The translations under genes were made by a program, and so were the position numbers. Positions 1-9,223 of a DNA stretch of 64,000 nt are shown one piece after another. Source of the DNA: Oryzomonas japonica. GTDB lineage: Bacteria; Desulfobacterota; Desulfuromonadia; Geobacterales; Pseudopelobacteraceae. Where the stretch lies: contig NZ_VZQZ01000002.1 in NCBI RefSeq assembly GCF_008802365.1, positions 398,363 to 462,362 on the forward strand. The letters are read 5' to 3'. Every line of letters starts with the position of its first letter. The first letter of the stretch is position 1. The notes under the pieces were generated by a model, which ran no database searches, was not told where the DNA came from, and was given only the letters and a program-made list of their open reading frames with translations.

Positions 1-1625
1 TCCCCCACCAGATCGTCCACGGCGATGCCGTGAGAGTGCTGAAACTCCCGCACGGCCGCGGCGGTTGCATCGCCGTAGATGCCGTCGAATGGCCCATGGT
101 ACGGCCCGGCCTGTTTGAGGAGCCGTTGCAGGGTTCCGATTTCATTCCGATGCTCTCCGGGCGTAATTGTGACCGGAACGCGGCCGATATTTTTCCAGAC
201 AAGATAGAAGGTCCCGTTTACCAGGGAGGCCAATTCCTTCTTCTCGATAGTGCCCTTGCCGAACAGGGCGGGGGAAACGGTGACGCCATCGCCGCGAACC
301 GCTGTCACGGCAAGGCAGTAGGGCCCCAGTTCGCCCGATACCCTGGTGACCGCCAGGAAGGGAAGACCAAAACGGATAGCCTCGTCAAGCGTTCCCTTGA
401 AGGGGGTCAGGCGCAGTCCCCGCTTGGCGGCAAGACGCGAAAACGTATCCGGGGTTGTCAGCCGGACACCGACCGCGCCGTAGGATTGCCCCCGCCACCG
501 GCCGATGAGGGCGTTCAGGGCATGCAGATGGGTGCTGACCTGATCGTAGGAGAGGAGTTCCTGCTCCACGCTGGAGATCCGGCGGGCAGCCGATGCCGAT
601 AGCGGTGGTGTCTTGACGGACGAACCGCCTGCTTTGGCAGGTGGTTTTGCATCGGGCGGCTCCGTCGTTGCTGGGGCAGGGGAGCGGGCCAGCAGGCTCT
701 GTCCCACGTGCAAGAGGCGACCGGACTGCCACTGTGCAGCCCAAAGCGCCAGGAACATAACTATAATGACGGCAGCGATCATCGTTGCCATGTGCCGTGG
801 CGCAAACCGATTCCGCGGCAGATTGAGAATCTCCCTGATGGCTCTGCTGATGATGCCGGCGCTGATGTCCCTGCGCTCGTCGCCGTAGGCGATCAGGAGA
901 GCCCGGTCGCAGAGAATGTTGATCATGCGGGGAACGCCGCGGGTATAGAGATATATGTATTTGATGGCGTAACGGCTGAAGGAAACCCCTCCGCTTTCGC
1001 CGGCCACCTCCATGCGATGGCGGATATAGGCGCGGGTTTCATCCATGCTGATCGGGCTGAGCCGGTAGCGAACGGCTATTCGCTGATTGATCTGGCGCAG
1101 TTCCGGTTTGGACAACAGGTGTTCCAACTCAGGTTGCCCGGCGAGGATGATCTGGATGAGTTTATCATCCTCGGTCTCCAGGTTGGAGATCAGCCGGATC
1201 TGTTCCAGGGTTGCCGGATCGAGGTTCTGTGCCTCGTCGATGACCAGAACAACGGTCCTGCCGTTGGTGTTTTCCTCCAGCAGAAAACGGTTCAGGACCG
1301 CCAGGAGTTCATTGGCATAAGGACTGCTGGCGTCGATACCGAACTCGTTGTTGATACTGCGCAGCAGTTCCACGCCGGTCAGGCTGGGGTTGAAGATCAG
1401 GGCCGTTCGGTAGTTCTTGTCCTGAAGCTGCCCCAACAGGGTGCGCAATACCGTGGTCTTGCCGGTGCCCACTTCGCCGATCAGCTCAATAAAGCCGTAG
1501 TGGCTGTTGATGCCGTACAGAAGATGGGCGAACGCTTCCTTGTGATGTTTGCTGAGGAAGATAAAACGGGGATTGGGCGTCAGGGTAAACGGTTTTTCTT
1601 TGAATCCGAAATATTTGGTGTACAT
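1..1625 (-). CDS. GspA/ExeA-type AAA ATPase with peptidoglycan-binding domain (partial)
   Basis: The gene starts at 1625 and runs off the left edge, so at least 541 residues are visible and the C-terminus is missing. The N-terminus begins MYTKYFGFKEKPF, typical of the ExeA/GspA AAA family. A Walker A (GEVGTGKT, about residue 47) and a Walker B (VVLVIDEAQ) follow. One membrane segment lies about residue 280, then a Pro/Ala-rich linker. At the cut end there is a PG_binding_1 motif (AVREFQHSHGI). Family members use ATP to help assemble the type II secretion secretin through peptidoglycan, usually with GspB; related ATPases occur in exopolysaccharide loci. No partner gene is visible because the window ends. 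It is divergent from epmB. Confidence 0.85.
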   Translation of the reverse strand, partial: MYTKYFGFKEKPFTLTPNPRFIFLSKHHKEAFAHLLYGINSHYGFIELIGEVGTGKTTVLRTLLGQLQDKNYRTALIFNPSLTGVELLRSINNEFGIDASSPYANELLAVLNRFLLEENTNGRTVVLVIDEAQNLDPATLEQIRLISNLETEDDKLIQIILAGQPELEHLLSKPELRQINQRIAVRYRLSPISMDETRAYIRHRMEVAGESGGVSFSRYAIKYIYLYTRGVPRMINILCDRALLIAYGDERRDISAGIISRAIREILNLPRNRFAPRHMATMIAAVIIVMFLALWAAQWQSGRLLHVGQSLLARSPAPATTEPPDAKPPAKAGGSSVKTPPLSASAARRISSVEQELLSYDQVSTHLHALNALIGRWRGQSYGAVGVRLTTPDTFSRLAAKRGLRLTPFKGTLDEAIRFGLPFLAVTRVSGELGPYCLAVTAVRGDGVTVSPALFGKGTIEKKELASLVNGTFYLVWKNIGRVPVTITPGEHRNEIGTLQRLLKQAGPYHGPFDGIYGDATAAAVREFQHSHGIAVDDLVG

Positions 1626-1770
1626 GGATACCGCCGTCGTGCAGCACAACAGATGATTTTAATCTGTTGTATATTTCACATAATATGGTTATTTTCAAGA
1701 CAATTCGGTCTTGCAGACGGATTGCCGTCCCCCGCGAATCGATTCAACCTCAACCGGAAAGCATAATCTC

Positions 1771-2808
1771 ATGAAATACATCAACTACTCAAGTGTAACC
1801 ATTGACAAACTCACGATAAATAAATCACAACTCCCGGCTATAAGGTCGGTGGCGGTCCGCTATCCGTTCCTGGTCTCATCATCCTATGCCGGACTGATTC
1901 AAGAGCCGGGCGATGCCATCTGGCGCCAGTGCATCCCGGATGTGCGGGAGCTTGAGGATGACGGCCAGCTTCCCGACCCGTTGGCCGAGTCGTCCCTCAG
2001 CCCGGTTCCCGGTTTGATCCATCGCTACCCCGACCGGGTCGTGTTGCTCGTATCGAACCGCTGCCCAGTGTACTGCCGTTTCTGCATGCGAAAGCGCCAT
2101 GTAGGGTGTGGGGATCAACCTCCCGGCACTGAGCGCCTGGAGCAGGCAATGGCCTACATCGGGGCGACACCGGCCATCCGGGATGTGACGCTTACCGGCG
2201 GCGACCCGTTCATGCTCGACGATGCTTCCCTGTACGACATCCTCACCCGTCTGCGCGCCATCGCACACGTTGGCATAATCCGCATCGGTACCCGCATGCC
2301 GGTCACCCTGCCGGAGCGCGTGACCCCGGAGTTGTGCGCCATGCTGAAGCGCTTTCATCCGCTCTACGTCAACACCCATTTCAACCATCCCGCAGAGATC
2401 ACCGCTGCATCGACGGCCGCCTGCGGCCTGCTGGCTGATGCCGGTATCCAGATGGGCAATCAGACGGTGCTCCTGAGGGGGGTCAACGACGACATAGCGA
2501 CCATGCGCGAATTAATGACGGGGCTGCTGGGCATCAGGGTACGGCCATACTATCTTCACCAGATGGATTTGGTCAAAGGCACGGCTCATTTCCGCACGCC
2601 CCTGGCCAGCGGCCTTGAGATCATCCGGGCGTTGCGCGGTCATATCTCGGGTTTGGGGGTTCCCCACTACGTGATCGACCTGCCGGGGGGCAAGGGAAAG
2701 GTGCCCATCTTGCCCGATCAATTTGAGCGGGACGGCGACGTGGTGTTTCTGACCACCTACCGTGGCGAGCGGGTTGCCTACCGAGACATTATAGCTCCTC
2801 CGGCGTAA
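1771..2808 (+). CDS. epmB: EF-P beta-lysylation radical SAM protein EpmB / KamA-family aminomutase
   Basis: 345 residues from the ATG at 1771; a start 60 bases upstream is possible but lacks family support. The radical SAM cysteine motif CPVYCRFC is near residue 110, followed by the KamA-type TGGDPF segment. Family members are lysine 2,3-aminomutases using SAM, a 4Fe-4S cluster and PLP; the shorter EpmB branch makes (R)-beta-lysine for elongation factor P. The EpmB assignment rests on length and on epmA lying tail to tail with a 20-base overlap, with the EF-P gene 5 kb away. A catabolic or osmolyte-making lysine 2,3-aminomutase is the alternative, but those are longer. Confidence 0.88.
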   Translation: MKYINYSSVTIDKLTINKSQLPAIRSVAVRYPFLVSSSYAGLIQEPGDAIWRQCIPDVRELEDDGQLPDPLAESSLSPVPGLIHRYPDRVVLLVSNRCPVYCRFCMRKRHVGCGDQPPGTERLEQAMAYIGATPAIRDVTLTGGDPFMLDDASLYDILTRLRAIAHVGIIRIGTRMPVTLPERVTPELCAMLKRFHPLYVNTHFNHPAEITAASTAACGLLADAGIQMGNQTVLLRGVNDDIATMRELMTGLLGIRVRPYYLHQMDLVKGTAHFRTPLASGLEIIRALRGHISGLGVPHYVIDLPGGKGKVPILPDQFERDGDVVFLTTYRGERVAYRDIIAPPA

Positions 2809-3697
2809 AGGCGATAACATCGTCGATTCTGTCCGCGTCGGCGCAGAGCATGACCAGCCGGTCGATGCCCAGTGCAATTCCGGCGGCTGGCGGCATATCC
2901 CCCAGATCGGCCAGAAACGGTTCCGGGAGGGGGAGGGACGGGAGCCCGGACCGGAGCCGTTTGTCGTTGGCCTCCAGAAAGCGCGCCCGCTGTTCCCGGG
3001 GATCGTTCAGCTCGCTAAAACCATTGGCAAGCTCCAGGCCTCCGGCGTACAGCTCGAACCGCTCCCCGACTGTCGGGTCGCCCGGTTTGAGGCGGGCCAG
3101 AGAGGCCGCTTCGGCCGGATAATCCATCAGGATGGCCGGCACATCCTGCGGCAAGGCCGGTTCTATGGCGGTAACCATGATCTCGTCGAATGTGCCGTCG
3201 TGGAGAGCCGCCTCCATGGTTGTTCCGCCGAAACGCTCGAACGCCTCGCGGACCGTTATCCGCCCGATACCATTATTTACCTCGATCCTGCGTCCCCGGT
3301 ACGACAGCGTTGTCCCTCCGCAAACCGTTTCAACAACAGATTTCAGCAACTCCTCGCAGTCTCTCATGAGAGCAAGATAGTCGCCATCGGCCCGGTACCA
3401 CTCCAGCATGGTGAATTCCGGCACATGCCTCCTGCCACGTTCATTGCTTCGCCAACAACGACAGATCTGGAAGATATTCCCATACCCACGGCACAAGAGC
3501 CGCTTCATACAGATTTCCGGCGAGGTTTGGAGGTGGCAGGTATCGGAACGATAGGGCTCGATATGCTCTTCGGGGGCGTTGGCCGGAATACGGTGCGGGG
3601 TCTCGACCTCCAGAAATCCGCGTGAACGGAAAAACTCCCTGATAGTTTGAATTACGCGGGCCCGCAGGTGGAGATTAGCCAGACGAGATAACGACAT
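2789..3697 (-). CDS. epmA: EF-P lysine lysyltransferase EpmA (GenX/PoxA)
   Basis: 302 residues, close to the usual 300-325. It is a class II lysyl-tRNA synthetase catalytic core without the anticodon-binding domain. Motif 2 is seen as FQICRCWRSNERGRRHVPEF and motif 3 as AAGIALGIDRLVML near the C-terminus. EpmA transfers (R)-beta-lysine onto the conserved EF-P lysine. The start has a good ribosome site (AAGGATG) eight bases upstream. The 3' end overlaps the 3' end of epmB on the other strand by 20 bases, so the two genes converge rather than form an operon. Confidence 0.93.
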   Translation of the reverse strand: MSLSRLANLHLRARVIQTIREFFRSRGFLEVETPHRIPANAPEEHIEPYRSDTCHLQTSPEICMKRLLCRGYGNIFQICRCWRSNERGRRHVPEFTMLEWYRADGDYLALMRDCEELLKSVVETVCGGTTLSYRGRRIEVNNGIGRITVREAFERFGGTTMEAALHDGTFDEIMVTAIEPALPQDVPAILMDYPAEAASLARLKPGDPTVGERFELYAGGLELANGFSELNDPREQRARFLEANDKRLRSGLPSLPLPEPFLADLGDMPPAAGIALGIDRLVMLCADADRIDDVIAFTPEEL

Positions 3698-3915
3698 GAT
3701 CCATCCTTTTTATGGAATCAGTTACACCACAAGACTAGCACAGCCCACCCCACCCAACAAGCTCAACCGGTCATTCGATACCGTAAACACCAATAATCAG
3801 ACTAAGTTTCATTTTTACATGCATTTAGCTTGAAAAGCCGTCATTTCTAGTATAAATTTCTCATTAGATTGTACCATCATGACTGGGTAGATACCACAGA
3901 GGGAGGGGCCACAAC

Positions 3916-4680
3916 ATGAAGAGGATCGTACTTGCACTGGCTTTTGTAACGGCTGTTATGGCAGGAGGCACCAACACGGTTCACGCGGATGAGATAAAGG
4001 TCGGCGGCGGCGGCGCGCCAATCGACAACTTCATCCGTCCGGTTCGCGACAGCTTTGAAAAGAAAACCGGCAACAAGATCAACATCGTCTTTACCAGTGC
4101 CACCATATCCTTTAAACAGTTGGCCAACAACGAGATCGATATGAGCGCTGCCGGCTCGACCTTCGACGAACTCCTGGCCAGCGCCAAAAAAGACGGGCTC
4201 GATGTCAAGGACCCGGCTGCCTATCATCATACGGTCATCGGCCAGGGCAATATCTATGTTGTGGTCAACAACAACAATCCGGTGGCAAAACTGACCGGGG
4301 AGCAGGTCAAGGGGATCTTCACCGGCAAGCTTTCCAACTGGAAGGAAGTCGGCGGCAATGATGCCCCCATCATCGTCGTCCTGAGTAACCAGAATCCCGC
4401 AACCATGGGGTCGTTCAAAAAACTGGCTCTGAATAAGGAAGAGTATGCCAAGGACGTAATCGAGGCGGCCAAATTCGAGGACATCAGGAATGTCATCGCC
4501 TCCAACCCCGAAGCTGTTGGGTTCGGCCCCTATTCGATCATCGATGCAACGGTCAAGAAGGTGGAGACCCCTGACTACGCGCGCCCCATCATCGCCGTGA
4601 CCAAGGGGAAACCTTCCCCGAAGGTGCAGCATTTGATCGATTACATTAAGGGCGAGGGTAAGCAGTTCACCAAGAACTGA
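3916..4680 (+). CDS. PstS-like periplasmic substrate-binding protein
   Basis: 254 residues with a clear signal peptide (MKRIVLALAFVTAVMAGG, cleavage probably after VHA). The mature part is a PBP-like fold of the phosphate-binding PstS superfamily: an N-terminal GGGGAP segment where PstS proteins bind the ligand, then the QVKGIFTGKLSNWKEVGG signature. It is shorter than classical PstS (about 340), and no pstCAB genes follow, so a role as a stand-alone sensor or binding protein is as likely as transport. A chemoreceptor gene lies 164 bases downstream in the same direction, but a terminator separates them. A GAGGGAGGGG ribosome site precedes the ATG. Confidence 0.82.
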   Translation: MKRIVLALAFVTAVMAGGTNTVHADEIKVGGGGAPIDNFIRPVRDSFEKKTGNKINIVFTSATISFKQLANNEIDMSAAGSTFDELLASAKKDGLDVKDPAAYHHTVIGQGNIYVVVNNNNPVAKLTGEQVKGIFTGKLSNWKEVGGNDAPIIVVLSNQNPATMGSFKKLALNKEEYAKDVIEAAKFEDIRNVIASNPEAVGFGPYSIIDATVKKVETPDYARPIIAVTKGKPSPKVQHLIDYIKGEGKQFTKN

Positions 4681-4693
4681 GGGGTATCTGCCG

Positions 4694-4725
4694 AGAGCGG
4701 AGCAGAAATGCCCCGCTCTTTCATT
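4694..4725 (+). terminator. Rho-independent terminator after the PstS-like gene
   Basis: Seven-base stem AGAGCGG/CCGCTCT with a 12-base loop, followed by a T-rich run. It lies 14 bases past the stop of the binding-protein gene. Confidence 0.7.
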
Positions 4726-4844
4726 CATTTCTTTGCTCGTTTTCCCAATAATCCATCAGTTTCATTTCCCGCTGCATCAGCACGGACACACGGTTGTTAT
4801 GCGTGCGATGCATGTACGGAGCGAGACCTGCCAGGGGCACTTTC

Positions 4845-7295
4845 ATGACGATCAAAACCAAATTGACGCTGAATGTCGTTATTGTCATTATTATCATTGC
4901 CGTAGTGGCTGTCGGCAGTATTGTAGGTATGAGCTTTATAAAGACAAAACTCCAGTATCTGACCCAACGCAGCACCCCGTTCCAGATGCGGACGGTTGAA
5001 TTCCAACGTTTTATCCAGAGCGCCACAGCATCCCTTATCAAGGTGGAGACATCCCGCAATCAAACGGAATATGGCGCGGCCAAGCCCGCCGCCGAAAAAG
5101 CCCTGGCAGAAGTAAAAACCGCCCAGGAAAATCTCGAGGCGCTTTCCAGCGATACCAAGAACCAGACCTATGACGAGTTTGTTGCCGTGGCAACCGACAT
5201 CTACTCCGTGACGGAGAGCAAGCTCAAAGCCGAGGCCGAGGCCAGCGCCGCCAGCAAAACCATCATCGACAAGATTCGCGAAAGCAACCTGAAGCTGCGA
5301 GAGCTTGACAAGAAGATTCAGGGGCTGCAGAAAACATCCTCGTCGTTGTACTCAAAATCCATCGAAACGACGAAGACGGTATCAAGCAAAGTCCGCGGCA
5401 TCGAGATGCTTAAATTGTCGCTCAAGGACCTGCAACTGAACCTCTTCGACCTGCAGAGGGCGACAACGAGGAAGGCGCTCATCCTGGCCCAGGGAAAATT
5501 CAACACTTCCCTCAACAAAACCCAGCAGAATGACTACCTCAAAACTTCTTCACACCTGGCGGGCGAACTCCACCAGATTACCGTTAAATCCGCCGAGTTG
5601 ACCAAGTTGCTCAACGCATCCATTGCTCAGGCCACCGCCGATACCTCCAACCGGGACACCCTGGTCAAGGAGGTCAACGACAAGATCGGTGCAATGATGC
5701 TCGTCATCGAACAGGAGATGACGACAGCAGGCGAGACCTACAATACGGAAACCGGACGCCAGGGAGGGCTCTTCAACCAAAATAGCACGGCTACCGGAAT
5801 CCTCGTGGATAATTCGGAGCTTATCTCGCTCGGACTTACGGTTGAGGGTATGTCGTCGCGCCTGTTCACCCTGGCTACGGCCAAGGAGGTAACCGATGCC
5901 GAAGGAGAAATTCAGCGCACCTTTGTCCGCATCGACAAGCTGCGGGGCGAACTGGACAGAAAACTGACTAGTGTGCGAGCCCATCAGGAGGTGCAGATCC
6001 TGCGCGGCGTTGCAACCAGCCTCGCATCCATCAGAAATCTGCTCTTGGCGAAGGACGGGGTAATCTCCAAGATCCAGAACAGGATCGCCATGGAGGCGAA
6101 GGCTGCCGCCGTAACGGTCAAAATGAACGAGATTGTCTCCAAACAACTGGAACGGGGGAAAAGTACCGTCAGTGTTGCCCAGGGCGACCAGGAAAAAGCG
6201 ATCCTCACCGTCAACAGGATGGTTAACTTTACGACGCTTCTTATCGTCGGCATCAGTATCGGTGCAGTGATATTCGGCATCATATTCGGCATTTGGGTTT
6301 ACCACTCCATCTCCCGGCCGTTGAACACCCTCCAGCGGGTTTCCAGCAGCGTGGCCAACGGAGAGTTGAACACCGATATTTCCGGAGCTGGAACTGATGA
6401 AATCGGTAAGGTCCAGGAATCCATGGCCGTCATGGTCGGCAATCTGCGCGATATGGTCGCAAAGATCAAATCGGCGACCTTCAGCCTGGCGAGCAGTTCC
6501 GATCAGATGTCGACCACCTCCACCTCCCTGGAAAAGGGAGCCGGGGAACAGACCGCCCGCATCGAACAGTCGGCGGCGGCCATCACGGAAATGTCCCAGA
6601 CGACACTGGAAGTGGCGCGAAATACTGCCGAGACATCCGAAGCTGCGGAAAACATGAAGCGAATCGCCATGGATGGCAAAAACGTGATGCAGAGCACGAT
6701 GACGGAATTGATGTCGTTTGCCGACATGGTGAAAGATGCGTCCCAAAAGGTAGAGGATCTGGGGGCGCAGTCGGAGGAGATCAACAACATTGTCACGCTG
6801 ATCAAGGATGTTGCCGATCAGACCAATCTGCTGGCGCTCAACGCGGCCATTGAGGCGGCCCGCGCCGGCGATATGGGACGAGGATTCGCCGTGGTCGCCG
6901 ATAGCGTCCGGAAGCTGGCGGAACGCACGACCGAAGCCACGGATGACATCGCCCGCACCATCACCAAGATGCAATCCAGCGTCACGGAGTCTGTGGGCTG
7001 TATGAAAACGGAGCGTGAATCGGTAGAGAAGGTTCTGGAACACGTCAATCAGACCCTGGCATCCATCGACGGCATAGTGACCTACGTGGGCCAGGTCACC
7101 GACATGGTCCAGCGTATTGCGGTGGCCACGGAGGAGCAATCATCCACCTCCGAAGATGTGTCGAAAAATATGAACGAAATAGCGGGTATCACCCGGAATA
7201 TTCAGGGCTCATTCACCGATATCAAAAATTCGTCGGTGAGCCTTTCCGCACTCGCCTCGGAACTGAATGTCATGGTCGAGTGGTTCAAGGTGTAG
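4845..7295 (+). CDS. Methyl-accepting chemotaxis protein
   Basis: 816 residues from the ATG at 4845, which has AGGGG nearby; an upstream TTG would add 17 residues ahead of the membrane anchor and is unlikely. There is a short cytoplasmic start, a first membrane segment about residues 9-32, a very long helical periplasmic region to about 460, a second membrane segment about 460-490, HAMP, then the signalling domain. The hairpin tip holds [20 protein letters not shown], the canonical CheA/CheW contact. The periplasmic region of about 430 residues is unusually long and largely coiled coil. No C-terminal CheR-docking pentapeptide is seen. The ligand is unknown; the neighbouring binding protein is a candidate partner by position only. 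Confidence 0.93.
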   Translation: MTIKTKLTLNVVIVIIIIAVVAVGSIVGMSFIKTKLQYLTQRSTPFQMRTVEFQRFIQSATASLIKVETSRNQTEYGAAKPAAEKALAEVKTAQENLEALSSDTKNQTYDEFVAVATDIYSVTESKLKAEAEASAASKTIIDKIRESNLKLRELDKKIQGLQKTSSSLYSKSIETTKTVSSKVRGIEMLKLSLKDLQLNLFDLQRATTRKALILAQGKFNTSLNKTQQNDYLKTSSHLAGELHQITVKSAELTKLLNASIAQATADTSNRDTLVKEVNDKIGAMMLVIEQEMTTAGETYNTETGRQGGLFNQNSTATGILVDNSELISLGLTVEGMSSRLFTLATAKEVTDAEGEIQRTFVRIDKLRGELDRKLTSVRAHQEVQILRGVATSLASIRNLLLAKDGVISKIQNRIAMEAKAAAVTVKMNEIVSKQLERGKSTVSVAQGDQEKAILTVNRMVNFTTLLIVGISIGAVIFGIIFGIWVYHSISRPLNTLQRVSSSVANGELNTDISGAGTDEIGKVQESMAVMVGNLRDMVAKIKSATFSLASSSDQMSTTSTSLEKGAGEQTARIEQSAAAITEMSQTTLEVARNTAETSEAAENMKRIAMDGKNVMQSTMTELMSFADMVKDASQKVEDLGAQSEEINNIVTLIKDVADQTNLLALNAAIEAARAGDMGRGFAVVADSVRKLAERTTEATDDIARTITKMQSSVTESVGCMKTERESVEKVLEHVNQTLASIDGIVTYVGQVTDMVQRIAVATEEQSSTSEDVSKNMNEIAGITRNIQGSFTDIKNSSVSLSALASELNVMVEWFKV

Positions 7296-7320
7296 CTGTT
7301 TTGCAGGTGAGAACGCAACA

Positions 7321-7352
7321 AAAAGCCCCGTCTTTTCAGGCGGGGCTTTTTG
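7321..7352. terminator. Bidirectional terminator between chemoreceptor and efp
   Basis: Perfect 11-base stem AAAAAGCCCCG/CGGGGCTTTTT with a 10-base loop, A-rich on one side and T-rich on the other. It lies between the convergent chemoreceptor and efp genes, so it can end both transcripts. Confidence 0.9.
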
Positions 7353-7392
7353 TTGCCGTGTGCTAAAGGGAAAATTTTGCGCTGTTGTACGG

Positions 7393-7956
7393 TTATCCTT
7401 TAACGCGGGTGGAATACTCACCGTTCCGGGTGTCGATGGTAATCAGTTCACCCTCGTCGATGAAAGGCGGCACCCTGAGGACGTATCCGGTTTCCACCGT
7501 GGCGGGCTTGGAATCGTTGCCGCTGGTATCCCCCTTGGCCCAGGTCTCCGTCTGGATGACGCGCAGGTTGACGAAGTTGGGAAGCGCAACGCCGATGGCC
7601 TTTTCACCGAACAGCATGACATCCACCTTGAGGTTTTCCAGCAGGAAGTTTTTGGCATCGCCCATGGCCTCTTCCTCCATGACGACCTGTTCGTAGGTCT
7701 GCTGATCCATGAAGGTGTAGTGGGTGCCCTCTTTGTAGAGGTACTCCATCTGGCGCTCCTCCAGGCTGGCAGGTTCGAAGGTTTCTCCGGAACGATAGGT
7801 GCGGTCGAGGATGGTTCCGTTGATCATGTTGCGCATCTTGGTCCGATAGAGCGCCTGGCCTTTACCCGGTTTGGTAAAGTCAAAGGCGATGACGATGTAG
7901 GGATCACCGTCGAGAGTAATCTTCAGCCCCTTTTTCAGATCTGCTACTGTGTACAT
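7393..7956 (-). CDS. efp: Elongation factor P
   Basis: 187 residues from the ATG at 7956, chosen because GAGGAA lies just upstream; the longer frame adds 14 untypical residues. Three beta-barrel domains are expected. The modification loop reads KPGKGQALYR with the acceptor lysine at residue 32, equivalent to E. coli Lys34. The lysine and its context match substrates of the EpmA/EpmB route, and both genes are in this window. EF-P enters stalled ribosomes at polyproline stretches. The gene lies downstream of infA in the same direction with a 90-base gap. Confidence 0.97.
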   Translation of the reverse strand: MYTVADLKKGLKITLDGDPYIVIAFDFTKPGKGQALYRTKMRNMINGTILDRTYRSGETFEPASLEERQMEYLYKEGTHYTFMDQQTYEQVVMEEEAMGDAKNFLLENLKVDVMLFGEKAIGVALPNFVNLRVIQTETWAKGDTSGNDSKPATVETGYVLRVPPFIDEGELITIDTRNGEYSTRVKG

Positions 7957-8046
7957 TCGTTCCTCACTGAAATAAATTGGGTATTCGAAATACGACAAAG
8001 CCCATCTTGAGGACGGGCCATCGTACCAGCCGGCTCGTAGGGAGGG

Positions 8047-8265
8047 TTATTTGGCGCGATAGGTGATCCGGCCGCGGCTCAAGTCGTAGGGGGACAGTTC
8101 GACCGTCACCTTGTCGCCGGGAAGTATTTTGATGAAGTATTTTCGCATCTTACCGGAAATATGGGCAAGGACTACATGGTCGTTTTCCAATTTGACACGG
8201 AACATGGCGTTAGGCAGTGGCTCGATGACGGTTCCTTCTACTTCAATCGCTTCTTCTTTGCTCAT
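8047..8265 (-). CDS. infA: Translation initiation factor IF-1
   Basis: 72 residues, the standard length. It is a single OB-fold with the usual [11 protein letters not shown] start and the [19 protein letters not shown] core. It binds the 30S A site during initiation. A GAGGAG-type ribosome site is present. A weak hairpin (GCCCGTC/GATGGGC) lies between it and efp, so the two may be only partly co-transcribed. Confidence 0.97.
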   Translation of the reverse strand: MSKEEAIEVEGTVIEPLPNAMFRVKLENDHVVLAHISGKMRKYFIKILPGDKVTVELSPYDLSRGRITYRAK

Positions 8266-8386
8266 ACCGAAGGGGACTCCTCATGTGTTCATATGTTACG
8301 AAACTTTCTTACATTACTGACAGTCTCGCAAAATTGCAAGTCCAATTACGCTGATTTGCTCAATTATCGATGCTTTTGCTGAACCC

Positions 8387-9223
8387 TTACGGGAGGTTAA
8401 TGGTCAATTGCGTGGTGATCGCCGGTTTTCCGCCGGGTATGGCACCGTTGTCCGCCGGGGAAAGGCGGTAGAAAGGATTGAAAATAACCATGCCAACCAG
8501 CAAGGCAACCTGTTTGGAAAAGGCCCAGCTGCCGGCAAAGCTCATCTCCCCGTTGGGGTTGTTGCCCCCCATATATTCCACGCCAAGCCAGAGCTTATCC
8601 GAAAGCTCCGTGATTGTGCGATCCCAGGACACCAGAATGCCGCTGTTGTTGCGCTTGGTGTTGGCCGGCGTCGCCAAGGCGCGTTCAGACCCGTAATATC
8701 CGCCGCAGGTAAGCCGGCCAACCAGCGGCAGGGTTTTGGCAGCCAGGAGGTAGGCAATGTTCTGCCGCGTGGAGATCCCATCCTTGATTTCCGGCTTGTC
8801 GTATGTGCCGAGATTGTACATACCGACGGCAAAGGCGGGTGAACCATTGGCAACCGCATTCTCGACAGTGGCCAGCTTCACGTTGAAGGAGAAGGGGTGG
8901 GTATCGGCCTTGGAACCGGTGCCGGTTGTGGTGTAATCAACCCCCGCCTCCAGTTTGAGTCGTTCCCAGGGAAGCAGGCCGGTTACGACACCGACATTGT
9001 ACAGGGAACCTCCAGCGTCGGGCGCGTCCGATAACCGGGCATAATTGCTGATATTGACAGCGACTTCCTTGAGCGCCTTGGCATCGGTTGACGGGATATT
9101 GATCTGCGCCGTGGGGCCGGCTAGGGCAGGGCTGCACGAAAGGGACAGAACCGTGGCTGCCATCGTCATCAGACGCGCCAGGGGTATCATCGTGGCCGGC
9201 CTATCGAGTATGTTCTCGTTCAT
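8387..9223 (-). CDS. Predicted outer-membrane or exported protein
   Basis: 278 residues from the ATG at 9223, which has a GGGGAAG ribosome site; a second ATG 11 codons later is also possible. A signal peptide ends near PALAGP. The rest alternates hydrophobic and polar residues as in a beta barrel and ends in a short beta-strand-like tail (TTQLTINLP). I do not recognise a named family. It overlaps the end of the MFS exporter gene by 23 bases, so the two are probably co-transcribed and may serve the same export task, but this is inference. Confidence 0.7.
   Translation of the reverse strand: MNENILDRPATMIPLARLMTMAATVLSLSCSPALAGPTAQINIPSTDAKALKEVAVNISNYARLSDAPDAGGSLYNVGVVTGLLPWERLKLEAGVDYTTTGTGSKADTHPFSFNVKLATVENAVANGSPAFAVGMYNLGTYDKPEIKDGISTRQNIAYLLAAKTLPLVGRLTCGGYYGSERALATPANTKRNNSGILVSWDRTITELSDKLWLGVEYMGGNNPNGEMSFAGSWAFSKQVALLVGMVIFNPFYRLSPADNGAIPGGKPAITTQLTINLP

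Noticed and set aside
3877..4728. A 283-codon minus-strand frame over the PstS-like gene
   Set aside because: The plus-strand gene has a signal peptide, family motifs and a ribosome site; the minus frame has none.
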